A stretch of DNA of 64,000 nt from Cyanidium caldarium. Taxonomy: Eukaryota; Rhodophyta; Bangiophyceae; Cyanidiales; Cyanidiaceae. The DNA lies in assembly GCA_026184775.1 (NCBI GenBank), contig JANCYW010000010.1:405705-469704 (forward strand). Reading direction: 5' to 3'. The position numbers were made by a program, and so were the translations under genes. Position 1 is the stretch's first letter; every line of letters starts with the position of its first letter. The notes beneath the pieces were generated by a model. The model ran no database searches. It saw only the letters and a list, made by a program, of their open reading frames with translations, and had not been told where the DNA came from. This document shows positions 10,632-20,085 of the stretch, piece after piece.

Positions 10632-11897
10632 ATGAGGAAGTGGAATGGGCAAAATATCCGAAGCGATCGAGGATCTGGATTGAAACGCGGATGGCCGCAA
10701 ACGCTGTCGGGCGGCGCATGTTCGGGCGCTCTTCGGCTGCGCTTTCGTTCGTTGTCGCCCGCTCCTCTGCCCGCCGAATGCCAATTTCGTGTTATGGCGA
10801 TTCATTGGATGGGGAGAGTGCAAGGTGCGATGCAGTTTCGTGCGGCTGCATCGGTTTTGGCGGCGGCGTCGGTGGTGGCGCGAGGAGAGCGCGTCGTGCA
10901 GGCGCGGTTGGCGGCGGCCTTGTCGCGGCTGGACCTGGAGCGAACCGAGGCAGAGCGAATATCGCGCGAGCTGGAGCAATGTCGCGATCTGGAACACGAG
11001 TTGGGTGGAAAAGATGCCGGTGGCGATGAGGCACTGTTGGCGCTGGCGCGGCGAGAGGCGCACGCACTGCAGCAGCGGCTGGCGGCGCTGCAGCGGGCAC
11101 TGGAGCGGGATACGCAGCTGCAGGCGCGGTTGGTGCGCGAACTGCAGGAGCGTCACGGTGGCGGCGCCGCGGGCGATCCGGACCATGGCGGTGGCGACGA
11201 CACCCAGCAAGTGCGCTCGCTCTTCCTGGAGGTGCTGCCGGGCGCTGGTGGGCGCGAGGCGGCCATTTTCGCCGACGAGCTCTTCCACATGTATCACAAG
11301 TACGCCACGCGCCAAGGGTGGAAGTTCGATCGACTGGGCGACTGTCTGGCGCGTGTATCGGGCGCCGGGGCGTATGCGCGATTACGACACGAGGCGGGCG
11401 GTATGCGGGTGCAGCGCGTGCCGGTCACCGAGACGCAGGGCCGCCTGCACACCTCGCTGGCGTTTGTGGTGGTGATGCCCGAGCGCGCCGCTGACAACAT
11501 CGGCACGCTGCGCGAGTCCGACATCCGCATGGAGAGTTTCCGGGCTAGCGGTGCCGGCGGTCAGCACGTCAACAAGACCGATAGCGCCGTGCGGCTGACG
11601 CACACGCCCACCGGCATCACCGTGGCCATTCAGAGCACGCGCTCCCAGCACCAGAACCGCGAAATTGCCCTGCAGCTGCTGCGGACGCGCATTCGCGAAG
11701 CCGAACGACGGCAAGCGCAACGCCGGGAGTGTGCGCAGCGGCGGCAGCAGTTGGGCACGGGCGCGCGCCACGAGCGCATCCGCACGTTCCACTTTCCGCG
11801 CGACCAGGTCATCGACCACCGCGTCAACGTCAGCGTGAGCGACCTGTCGCGTATACTGAACCAGGGCGATTTGGACCGCTTGCCGGTGCCCGAATGA
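10632..11897 (+). CDS. Organellar peptide chain release factor 1 (RF1)
   Basis: A class I release factor that terminates translation at UAA/UAG in a mitochondrion or plastid. The GGQ peptidyl-hydrolysis motif is in [15 protein letters not shown], and the codon-recognition tripeptide is of RF1 type (PVT in [15 protein letters not shown]2 would have SPF). A coiled-coil-rich N-terminal domain precedes it, and the C terminus has the expected [10 protein letters not shown] block. I chose the ATG at 10632 (421 aa), whose first 50 residues are basic and Ser-rich like an organelle presequence; a later ATG at 10794 is also possible, and the frame is open back to 10362. Mitochondrial against plastid targeting cannot be decided by eye. 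Confidence 0.87.
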   Translation: MRKWNGQNIRSDRGSGLKRGWPQTLSGGACSGALRLRFRSLSPAPLPAECQFRVMAIHWMGRVQGAMQFRAAASVLAAASVVARGERVVQARLAAALSRLDLERTEAERISRELEQCRDLEHELGGKDAGGDEALLALARREAHALQQRLAALQRALERDTQLQARLVRELQERHGGGAAGDPDHGGGDDTQQVRSLFLEVLPGAGGREAAIFADELFHMYHKYATRQGWKFDRLGDCLARVSGAGAYARLRHEAGGMRVQRVPVTETQGRLHTSLAFVVVMPERAADNIGTLRESDIRMESFRASGAGGQHVNKTDSAVRLTHTPTGITVAIQSTRSQHQNREIALQLLRTRIREAERRQAQRRECAQRRQQLGTGARHERIRTFHFPRDQVIDHRVNVSVSDLSRILNQGDLDRLPVPE

Positions 11898-12023
11898 CGA
11901 GGCGGTGCAGGTGACTGCAGGTCGGCGCTGGCGGACATCGGTGGCCGGCGGGCGCATCAGCAGTATCGTAGACGTTTACGGCTTCAGCCCGGTCCTGTCT
12001 ATCGACACCTTCCCTCCTTCCCG

Positions 12024-13124
12024 CTACGCGCACGACTCGGGCATCTTGTTGACGTCGATCACAAAGCGGTACTTGACGTCGGAGCGGTCCATGCGCTTGT
12101 ACGCCTCGTCGATCTGGTCGGGCGTGATCATTTCCACCTCGCAACTCACGCCGTGCTTTCCGCAAAAGTCCAACATCTCCTGCGTCTCCTTGATGCCGCC
12201 CACCAGCGATCCGAATATGGACTTGCGTCCGAACACCAGTGCGTTGGCGGGTATCTCCAGCGGCACGGGCGGAATGCCCAGCATGCACAGCTTGCCCTCG
12301 GGCGCCAGCAGCGCCAGCAGCTGCTGCACGTCGTGCTTGGCCGACACCGTGTCCACCACCAGGTCGTAGCGTCCGGCCTCGGCTTTCATGGCCTCCGCGT
12401 CCGATGAGACGACGTAGCGGTCGGCCTTGAGCAGCTCCAGCGCGTCCTTGCGCTTGCTCTCCGAGCGGCTGAACAGGCTCACCTCGCAGCCCATGGCCTT
12501 GGCGAGCCGCACCGCCATGTGTCCCAGGCCACCCAGCCCGATGACGGCGACGCGCGATCCCTTCTTCACGCCCGCATAGCGCAACGGTGAGAAGGTAGTG
12601 ATGCCCGCACACAACAGCGGTGCCGCGCGCGGCAGCATCTCCGGTTTGGCCAGCGCGTCCGGAATGCGCAACACGTACGGGTAGGCGACCACCACCTCGC
12701 GCGCATAACCACCGTAGGTGGGCTCGCCATCCTTTCCGCGCGCGTTGTAGGTCATCACCACTTGCGGACAGAACTGTATTTCCAGGCCGCGCTTGCAAGC
12801 GTCGCACGAGCGGCACGAGTCCACAAAGCACCCGACGCCGACCACGTCGCCCACCTTGAACTTGCCCTTCTTCTGAGCGTCCTCGCCCAGCTGCACCACC
12901 CGACCGACGATTTCATGTCCGGGCACCATCGGGTACATGGCATTCTGCCACTCGTTCCGCACCTGGTGCAAGTCGGAGTGGCAGATGCCGCAGTATTCGA
13001 TGGCGATGCGCACGTCCTCCGAGCGCGGCACTCGCCGTGGGCACGCCCACAGCTTGAATTTGTCGTCCTTGGAGTTGACCGCGTATGACGGCGTGGTGTA
13101 CGGCGCGTTCACGGTGTTCGTCAT
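12024..13124 (-). CDS. Zinc-dependent alcohol dehydrogenase, CAD/YahK-like
   Basis: A medium-chain zinc alcohol dehydrogenase of 366 residues, close to cinnamyl-alcohol-dehydrogenase and YahK-type aldehyde reductases that use NADPH. Catalytic zinc ligands lie in EYCGICHSDLH and in the GHE of VPGHEIVG. The structural zinc lobe has four cysteines in DSCRSCDACKRGLEIQFC. The Rossmann motif is GLGGLGHMAVRLAKAMG. The chosen start at 13124 gives MTNTVNAPYT and a typical length; the frame stays open upstream to 13409, but that extension is unconserved-looking and would reach far into the shared promoter region with the inositol phosphate synthase gene. The physiological substrate is unknown. Confidence 0.9.
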   Translation of the reverse strand: MTNTVNAPYTTPSYAVNSKDDKFKLWACPRRVPRSEDVRIAIEYCGICHSDLHQVRNEWQNAMYPMVPGHEIVGRVVQLGEDAQKKGKFKVGDVVGVGCFVDSCRSCDACKRGLEIQFCPQVVMTYNARGKDGEPTYGGYAREVVVAYPYVLRIPDALAKPEMLPRAAPLLCAGITTFSPLRYAGVKKGSRVAVIGLGGLGHMAVRLAKAMGCEVSLFSRSESKRKDALELLKADRYVVSSDAEAMKAEAGRYDLVVDTVSAKHDVQQLLALLAPEGKLCMLGIPPVPLEIPANALVFGRKSIFGSLVGGIKETQEMLDFCGKHGVSCEVEMITPDQIDEAYKRMDRSDVKYRFVIDVNKMPESCA

Positions 13125-13802
13125 GATGTGCGTGAAGTGAACTATGCGATGCAACGCCGGTTGACGATTCGACTGACGAGTAAACCGTCTAGAAGCACCG
13201 CGATATGGATGGAAATGAAGCATCGCGAATCGCGATGAGGCATGCCGGTCGCGGAACGCGCATCGTGACATCGACAGCGTCAGTTCGTGACGGATTTGTA
13301 GCAGAAGGTTCTCGAGGACCGTCGCCGAGCGGAGCTGCCCGTGCGATGGCAACCCCGGAAGCGGGCGCATCACACCGAAATGTCCACCCTGCACCTTTTT
13401 TCCCGACATCCCTGGTCAACAAGGTTCTTTGGACGCCCCCATCGAAGAGTGCCCTGGCCAACGCCATGCATTCATCTCACACAGACGACCCGTGTCCGCC
13501 TCGTCACGTGGCTCATCGCACTGCCAACACTCGGCTGTCACTGCCGACATTGCCAATCTACCGCGCGCCTTTCCCGTTCCTCCTCTCTGGCGTTTGCGCC
13601 TCAGCGCGCCACGTCGATCGGTCCGCGTATCAACGGACGGTGACCGAACGAGTGCGCGCGCGCGCGCGCATCGAGAAATTTCGGGCGCTCCGCGGTCCCG
13701 CGTTGGAGTTCTCCGGTTTTCCGTCCGCGTCCAACCCGCCGCGCGCCTCCGCTCAACCGCTCTCACCGGTTCGCTCGTTCCCGCCCTCTAGCCCACTCAG
13801 CC
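13125..13802. other. Divergent intergenic region, ADH / MIPS
   Basis: A 678-bp spacer between divergent genes. It contains an 18-bp alternating CG tract (13653-13670) about 130 bp before the MIPS start. Short ORFs exist on both strands but none has a recognisable domain. No tRNA-like structure was seen. Confidence 0.5.
13653..13670. repeat. (CG)n alternating tract upstream of MIPS
   Basis: Eighteen bases of strictly alternating purine-pyrimidine, nearly all CG. Similar tracts occur upstream of two other plus-strand genes in the window. Such sequence can adopt Z-DNA; function here is not shown. Confidence 0.8.
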
Positions 13803-15383
13803 ATGTTCACGGAATCTGTGACTTTGGACGCGCCCAATGTGCGCGTCACCGACGACGCCATCGAGGCGGATTACCTGTATGAGACCACGCGGGTCACACT
13901 GGATGAGGTGAGCGGTGCGGCGGTCGCTCGGCCGCATTGCGAGCGGTACACCTTCCGCACGGAGCGGCAGTTGCCGCGCCTGGGGCTGATGCTGGTCGGA
14001 TGGGGCGGCAACAACGGCAGCACGGTGACCGGCGCGGTGATTGCCAATCGCGAGGGCATCACCTGGCGCACCAAGGAGGGCATTCGGCGGCCGAACTACG
14101 TCGGCTCGCTGACGCAGTCGGCCACGGTGCGCTTGGGGTCATTGTGCGCGCCCGACAGTGACACCCACGAGGAGGACGTTTATGTACCGCTGAGCAGCCT
14201 GCTGCCGATGGTGCACCCGAACGACCTGGAGATCGGCGGGTGGGACATCTCCTCGGCCGATCTGGCGGAGGCGATGGCGCGGGCGCAGGTGCTGGACTAT
14301 GATTTGCAGCGGCAGTTGCGGCCGCACATGGCGCGTCTGAGACCGTTGCCGTCGGTGTTTTATCCGGACTTTGTGGCGGCCAACCAGTCGGCGCGCGCCG
14401 ACAACCTCCTCCCCGGCGACGACAAGCAGGCGCATTTGGAGCGGCTGCGGGCGGATATTGCCGAGTTTCGGCGTGCGCGCGGCGTCGACAAGGTGATTGT
14501 GTTGTGGACGGCCAACACCGAGCGTTTCGCCGAGGTGCTGGAGGGCGTGAACGACACCGCGGAGAATCTCTTGGCGGCCATTCGCGGCTCGCATCCGGAG
14601 GTGTCGCCCAGCACGCTCTTTGCGGTCGCGTCGATTCTGGAGGGATGCTCGTTCATCAACGGCTCGCCGCAGAACACCTTTGTGCCGGGCGTGGTGGAGC
14701 TGGCGGTGCAGCACGACGTGTTCCTGGGTGGCGACGATTTCAAGTCGGGCCAGACCAAGTTCAAGTCGGTGCTGGTGGACTTTCTGATCGGTGCCGGTAT
14801 CAAACCGCTCTCCATCGCCTCGTACAACCACCTGGGCAATAACGATGGCAAGAATTTGTCGGCGCCAAGCCAGTTCCGCAGCAAGGAGATCTCCAAATCG
14901 AGCGTGGTGGACGACATGGTGGCCAGCAACGGCATCCTGTACCAGCCGGGCGAGCGGCCGGACCACCTGGTGGTGATCAAGTACATGCCGGCGGTGGGCG
15001 ATAGCAAGCGCGCACTGGACGAGTACGAGAGCGAAATCTTCATGGGCGGTCGCAACACCATCGTGGTGCACCAGACGTGTGAGGACTCGCTGTTGGCAGC
15101 GCCGCTCATCTTGGATCTGGCCATCCTGACCGAGCTCGCCCAGCGCATCTCCCTGCGCCGCGACGGCGATGCGCAGTACGAGCGCTTCCACCCGGTGCTG
15201 TCGCTGCTGAGCTACCTGCTTAAGGCACCCATGGTGCCTCACGGCACTCCGGTGGTGAACGCGCTCTCTCGGCAACGTGCCTGCATCGAGAACATCCTGC
15301 GGGCGTGCGTAGGCCTGCCGCCGGAGAACGACATGCGCCTGGAGCACAAGCGCAACCCGCGCGGCCATCAGAAGTCGCTGTGA
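13803..15383 (+). CDS. INO1: Inositol-3-phosphate synthase (MIPS)
   Basis: The 526-residue enzyme converts glucose 6-phosphate to 1D-myo-inositol 3-phosphate using NAD+, the first step of inositol, phosphoinositide and phytate synthesis. The family's best-known blocks are present: the NAD-binding [18 protein letters not shown] near residue 62, a [10 protein letters not shown] segment, [20 protein letters not shown], and the catalytic [14 protein letters not shown] block. Length fits eukaryotic MIPS (about 510 aa). No transit peptide is apparent, so a cytosolic location is expected. Upstream sequence contains a CG-alternating tract but no recognised inositol-responsive element. G6PD, encoded at 40377, competes for the same substrate, but no linkage is implied. 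Confidence 0.97.
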   Translation: MFTESVTLDAPNVRVTDDAIEADYLYETTRVTLDEVSGAAVARPHCERYTFRTERQLPRLGLMLVGWGGNNGSTVTGAVIANREGITWRTKEGIRRPNYVGSLTQSATVRLGSLCAPDSDTHEEDVYVPLSSLLPMVHPNDLEIGGWDISSADLAEAMARAQVLDYDLQRQLRPHMARLRPLPSVFYPDFVAANQSARADNLLPGDDKQAHLERLRADIAEFRRARGVDKVIVLWTANTERFAEVLEGVNDTAENLLAAIRGSHPEVSPSTLFAVASILEGCSFINGSPQNTFVPGVVELAVQHDVFLGGDDFKSGQTKFKSVLVDFLIGAGIKPLSIASYNHLGNNDGKNLSAPSQFRSKEISKSSVVDDMVASNGILYQPGERPDHLVVIKYMPAVGDSKRALDEYESEIFMGGRNTIVVHQTCEDSLLAAPLILDLAILTELAQRISLRRDGDAQYERFHPVLSLLSYLLKAPMVPHGTPVVNALSRQRACIENILRACVGLPPENDMRLEHKRNPRGHQKSL

Positions 15384-15834
15384 GCAGGTGGGTGACAGCG
15401 CAGGATACCCGCATCTCTCTAAAAGTGACGTGCTGTGATGAAACCTCCTCGCTACTCACAACGACCTGTTCTATGTCTGCAACGGCCTCTGTCGTGCAGT
15501 CCCCATCGCGTCTCGTCCGGGCGATGCGACGACACGCATGTCGCGGGGTTTTCTCGCCATGCGCGCGCGCGCGCGCACGAACCGCGACCTGGATCGAGAG
15601 CGCGCAGGTGCTGCCGACGAGGGTGCACACTAGGGTGTTCTGGCGCAGCGCCCACGATGAAAAGGGAGTAGGCGGCGAGGTGCGGGTGTGGCCAGCGCAA
15701 CACGATTGGGGAAACGGAGGAGGGCTGGACGGTGGAGTGGCGCGGCAGTGCCCGAAAGCGTTGGTGGCGTGGGCGGCTCGTCGCGCAGCTACAACCAGCG
15801 GTCGCTGTGGTGATACGCTCTGGCGGGAGCGGGC
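15384..15834. other. Intergenic region, MIPS to coiled-coil gene
   Basis: A 451-bp spacer between tandem plus-strand genes, probably the terminator of MIPS and promoter of the next gene. It contains a CG-alternating tract at 15558-15578 and no recognised gene. Confidence 0.5.
15558..15578. repeat. (CG)n alternating tract
   Basis: A run of alternating purine-pyrimidine, nearly all GC dinucleotides, about 260 bp before the coiled-coil gene at 15835. It is one of three such tracts in intergenic DNA of this window. Confidence 0.75.
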
Positions 15835-16585
15835 ATGGCGTCGCCCACTGGCGCCGGCTGGTCTTATGGCGAGCGACAGCGTTCGGAGGAGTCGACTGGC
15901 AGCCGACCGTCGGGGCGCGCTACACCGGAATCGACACGATCGGATGTGCGCTCCCGCTCTCTGCACGCCCACACTGCTGAAGACTCGCGATCCGGCGACC
16001 CGAAGAATGCAGCCCTGGGCGCAGAGGCACGCGAGCTGATTGCCTTGCGCCACGCCGAGCTGGTGGCGCAGCTGCGGGCGGTTATGGCCGAACTGCAAGT
16101 CGAGGAGCAGCACCGCAAAGGCATCGGCAAGTTGTTCCGCGCACCGGCCAAACGTCGCGAGAGTCGCACGCGGACGGAGCAGCTGCAGCGACGGCGAGAG
16201 GAACTGAAGGCGGTGATCCGGGAGCTGGCGCAGTTTTTGATGGAGGCCGACGGGCCGGTGCGCGCGTCTGGGCCGACCGGCGAGACGGCGGCAGCGCCGA
16301 CGCCGCCCCCCGCCCCCTACGCCGATCTGACGCTGGCGCAGTTGCGGCACCAGAGCATTGAGCAGAGCGAGCGCCTGCGTGCGGTGGACGCGGAGATTCG
16401 GCGACGGCAGCGCGAGCGCCATACTGCCGGCCCGAACCGCGACCACGACGACGTCGCGCTGACCAACCTGCACTTTGAGCGGATGCAGATCAACGAACGT
16501 ATCGGACAGCTGGCCGACGCCATGCTGCAGACGGAGGATGACGAGGTGGCGGCGATCATGCCGCAATCATCGTCCTTTGAAGAGG

Positions 16586-16620
<35 letters not shown>

Positions 16621-17349
16621 GAGGCGGCATCCCCACGCACCAGCACGCCCGACGCCAACGCCGCCACACCGCGCACCACATCCACGCTGGAGCGAGTATC
16701 GCGCGAGCCGACGCAAGCTTCGGAAGCGAGCGGCGAGGCGAACGCGTCCGCGGAGGAGGCCGAGTCGCGCTGTCCGTCGCGCTCGGTGTGGGATCGGGTG
16801 TCCGGTACGCTGGCGTCCACTGCGGCGGACACTTGGCACACCACGGCTTCGGCACTGGGTGCGACTTTCATCCGGTCCGGGTCGGAAGAGGGCCGGCGAC
16901 GGACGCGCTCATTATCACCGCCCCCGCGACAGTATCGCCGGAACCGGAACGAGCACGACGCCGAAGGCGACTCGGGCGACGAGACGAACCCACCGCCATC
17001 CGCAGAACAGCCACCACCGCGGTCGCCAAGGCAACAGCGACATCAGTGGCAAGCGCGCGAGCGAGCGCAGTTGTTCGATCGTCGCGGCCGCGCCACCATG
17101 CCGCCGCTGCCGCCGCCACACGCAAACTCCACCGCGGCGCCACTGCCCCGCCGATACACGGACGCTCAAGTGCGCCGCCGGGTGGAGGAGGCCAAACTGC
17201 GTCTAGCGCAGCGCGGCGATAATCTCAACGCGCTCCACTCTAGCGCCGAAGAGATGGAAGAGGAGGCGCACGAGTTTGAACGGCTGACCGCCGCCCTGGC
17301 GTCGCGGTACCGCCGTCGCAGCGTTGCGCCGTGGGAGTCGATGTTCTAG
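15835..17349 (+). CDS. Coiled-coil protein with C-terminal R-SNARE-like motif
   Basis: The 504-residue protein has no recognised full-length family. It is hydrophilic, with charged Arg/Glu-rich helices (about residues 60-150 and 165-245), an alanine run from repeated GCT codons (16588-16620), and a disordered Ser/Pro/Arg middle. Residues about 447-490 read LRLAQRGDNLNALHSSAEEM and then continue with a regular heptad of aliphatic/aromatic positions. This matches the synaptobrevin-type pattern (ERxxKLxxL..A..L...A..F), with Arg460 at the place of the zero-layer Arg. There is no transmembrane anchor: the protein ends about 15 residues later in WESMF. By analogy with tomosyn or amisyn, whose tails are R-SNARE-like without an anchor, it may regulate membrane fusion; this is inference. 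A chance coiled coil remains possible. Confidence 0.6.
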
Positions 17350-17464
17350 TGATGGTGGTGTGTATTGCAGCGTGTGCAATGGGCGGTAAATGCTATGATT
17401 TTACACGCACCCGATACCGTGGTGCACTCCGGGCGACTTTTGCTCCGTCACGAGCCGCGACCGC

Positions 17465-18625
17465 TCACGGGATGTTCAGCATCCGGCGCAAGTGCAACGT
17501 GGCCGCGTCCACCGGTCCCTGATCGCCGGCCGGGTTCGTCGCTGTCGCGTCGCCGTTCGGGACACCGGCCGTCGGTGGCGCGTAGGCCGCGGGCGGTGGC
17601 GGTGGCGGCCACACCGGCACTGTGGTCAACCACGGCCGCTGTTCCGGGTCCGGCCAGCCATGGAATGGCGGTGGCAGTGGTGGCGGTGGTGGTGGATGCC
17701 ATCCGGCGTGACCGTGCGGCCGCCCGACATGCGCGCCGAAGACAGCATGCCCGTCGCCCAGCGGTCGGTGCAGCTGCGGATACGCGTGGACATACGCCCA
17801 AGTGTGACTGGGTGTCGTCGTGGCCGTTGACACTGCGGGCGGTGCTTGCAAAAATTGCGGCACCGGCAACGAGCTCGGCGCCGGTGTCGCTGCGGCATAA
17901 CTCGATCCCGCGTACTGGCCCGAGCCGGTCGCACTGCGTGCCAGGACCTCACGCGGCAGCGGTGCATCCGCCCTGGCGACGGCCGCGCTGGTCGCACGTT
18001 GCGATGGCGGTTGGCTTTTGGGGCGACGGTCCTGGGGGACGTCTCGCCTCTCCAGAGGTGCTCTTGGCACCTTGGACAGTTCAGTGGCTCTCGTCGCGGC
18101 CGACTGCTCCTCGTGAACCTGCGGCTCCCCCGCGCCGGTCGCCTGTTGCAAGATTTGTGCTGGTGTGAGCAGCCTCACTCCCTCCCGTTGGCGCCCCTGG
18201 TTCTCCGCCACCGCGACCTCCTGCCTCTCCGGCACATAGTCGCGTACGCGGTGCACTTGCCCGGCGGTGAACAGGCCGCTGTCTCTATCCCACTCCCGCA
18301 CTCCTACCAAGTCCTCATTACTTTGCGCTGAAGCCGCGCCTGCATAACACTGCAGTTGTTGGTTCACTTCGCCGGCGCCGTCTTCGCCGTTGGGCACAAA
18401 GTACGGCACCAACGGCCGCAGCACCACCTCCTTGGGCGCGGCCGCCGCCGCCGCCGCCGGCTGGTGGGGCGCGCCCCGGTTCGGTCGGCCGCCCCTCGGC
18501 CCCGTAGATGGCTTCGCCACCGGCGTTGCTGCCCGCGCCTCCCGGCGGGGCGTTCGTGCGTGTTGCGGCGGCAGCGCTGCGGCTCGCGAGCGCCGACCGC
18601 CGGCTTCGACGTTCGTCGCGGTCAT
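17465..18625 (-). CDS. Proline-rich protein of unknown function
   Basis: I do not recognise this 386-residue ORF. The first 60 residues are basic and Arg/Ala/Gly-rich, with an alanine stretch. A more ordinary segment (about residues 68-160) contains VVLRPLVPYFVPNG, a REWDRDSGLF block and RLLTPAQILQQ, and looks the most likely to be conserved. The C-terminal third is Pro/His/Trp-rich with several runs of five to eight prolines, typical of a disordered scaffold or RNA-associated protein. There are no membrane segments or signal peptide. It lies downstream of, and on the same strand as, the hydroxyacyl-CoA dehydratase gene. The opposite strand has only low-complexity ORFs, so this frame is the best candidate. 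Confidence 0.55.
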   Translation of the reverse strand: MTATNVEAGGRRSRAAALPPQHARTPRREARAATPVAKPSTGPRGGRPNRGAPHQPAAAAAAAPKEVVLRPLVPYFVPNGEDGAGEVNQQLQCYAGAASAQSNEDLVGVREWDRDSGLFTAGQVHRVRDYVPERQEVAVAENQGRQREGVRLLTPAQILQQATGAGEPQVHEEQSAATRATELSKVPRAPLERRDVPQDRRPKSQPPSQRATSAAVARADAPLPREVLARSATGSGQYAGSSYAAATPAPSSLPVPQFLQAPPAVSTATTTPSHTWAYVHAYPQLHRPLGDGHAVFGAHVGRPHGHAGWHPPPPPPLPPPFHGWPDPEQRPWLTTVPVWPPPPPPAAYAPPTAGVPNGDATATNPAGDQGPVDAATLHLRRMLNIP

Positions 18626-19052
18626 GTCCGACCCAGTTTCGCCGTCTCACTGGCCAGCTCGCGACACCACGATGCACTCCCAGAACTCCCTGCTGTGTCT
18701 CCCAACTGACCGTATCCGTTGGTTGTCCTCGCTATGATAAAGCGCCCGCGTTTGACCGAAATGAAGCATGAGCGTCAGGTGTTCTTCCGAGCGGACCTTC
18801 GAACCCGAACGCTTTGATTACAACGGACGCCTCACCTCGGCGCCGCGCCCGGGGAGGAACAGCACCGCGGAGGCAAGGAAGCGATGCGGGAGGCGAGCGC
18901 GAGTCGTGATGTCGCAGTGAGGATATCGAGGCTACGGCAGACACCTCGGGGGCCTAATAGTGTTCATCGAGGTGCCTAAAATCGGAGGATTTTATTCTCT
19001 GACTCGATTACACGCTTGCACGCGCGAATTCGCCTCCTACGCCTCCCTCTCT
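18626..19052. other. Spacer between two minus-strand genes
   Basis: These 427 bp separate the HACD stop from the start of the Pro-rich gene and probably hold the latter's promoter. I see no gene, repeat or RNA here. Confidence 0.5.
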
Positions 19053-20003
19053 TCAGGCGCGCTTGGCCTTGGACGCCTCCGTCGACGCACCCCGCGTCTT
19101 GCTCGCAGCCTCATTCAGTACCTCGCGCTGCCTCCGCGCGCCCAGGTGTCGGGTGCGCTGACGCAGCATGTGAGTGTACATGCGCCACAGTCCCGGCGGG
19201 TATCCGCACAGCACCGCATAACACAACCACTCCAGATCGAACGCCACATTCCACGCGTTGGGCATGCGCACCCGCAGAAAGCCGCTGCGGCGGATGAGCG
19301 GCAGGGCGCACCAGACGCTCCACATCTCGCAGCTCACCCCGAGCGGATACAGCACCACGAAAGTTGAGTAACGCAGCCATGACAACCAGTGCGGCACCGC
19401 CGCTGCGCTGCCGCCGCCGCGCACGTTGGGCATCCACATCGCTGCATACGTTTGTACCGCAAAGTAAGCGTATCGAACGGTTTCGGTGAGCGACCACGTC
19501 AGCACCAGCGTCGTGTAGCCATCCGCGGACAGCTCGCGGGCGAACGGCGTCAGCATAAACCACACCACGAAAACGCGCGAGGCGATCTGCATGCCGGTCA
19601 CCAGCACAGAGGCACGTACCCAGACCAGGGCCGCGTGCAACAGCTCCAACAGCGCCGCCGTTTGGAAGCACTGCACCGCCCGGAAAGTCACCTGCCACGC
19701 CAGTCGCTCCCATGGATCCGCCCAGTCCGTCCATTCTGGACAGAGCCACCGACGGAGCGGCGGCGGAATCAGCGTCCACTGTCCGAGGGTGCGCGCGGCG
19801 GTGAGCCAGGCGCGGTCAGCGGTGGCGCCGGCAGCGGCCACCGCCGACTGTCCTATAACGAATAAGATCGAGGCGCAAATAAAAGTCCATCCCGCACAGA
19901 GTCCGAGATTGTACACAAACAAATACCGCTGCCTACCCAGATTATACTCAAGTGCTTTCCCGGCCGGCATACTGCCGCGCACCGCGACCGCCGGACGTTG
20001 CAA
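19053..20003 (-). CDS. Very-long-chain 3-hydroxyacyl-CoA dehydratase (PHS1/PTPLA family)
   Basis: A 316-residue multi-span ER membrane protein of the HACD/PHS1/PASTICCINO2 family, which removes water from 3-hydroxyacyl-CoA in the very-long-chain fatty acid elongation cycle. Six or so hydrophobic segments are visible. The N-terminal block YLFVYNLGLCAGWTFI matches the family's first helix. The catalytic region RYSTFVVLYPLGVSCEMWS carries the Tyr (YP) and Glu of the Y-x2-G-x3-E pattern conserved in the family. The C terminus is Arg/Lys-rich, as expected for ER retention, though no strict KKxx is present. An alternative start at 19970 would trim 11 residues. It is divergent from NusG, only 82 bp away. 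Confidence 0.9.
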   Translation of the reverse strand: MQRPAVAVRGSMPAGKALEYNLGRQRYLFVYNLGLCAGWTFICASILFVIGQSAVAAAGATADRAWLTAARTLGQWTLIPPPLRRWLCPEWTDWADPWERLAWQVTFRAVQCFQTAALLELLHAALVWVRASVLVTGMQIASRVFVVWFMLTPFARELSADGYTTLVLTWSLTETVRYAYFAVQTYAAMWMPNVRGGGSAAAVPHWLSWLRYSTFVVLYPLGVSCEMWSVWCALPLIRRSGFLRVRMPNAWNVAFDLEWLCYAVLCGYPPGLWRMYTHMLRQRTRHLGARRQREVLNEAASKTRGASTEASKAKRA

Positions 20004-20085
20004 ACCGCCAGTCGATGGCGGCGATCCTCCGCTTCCGGCGGCAGAGCGGTCGGGCTCTCTGGGGCGCTACGTTGTGAGCGACGGC

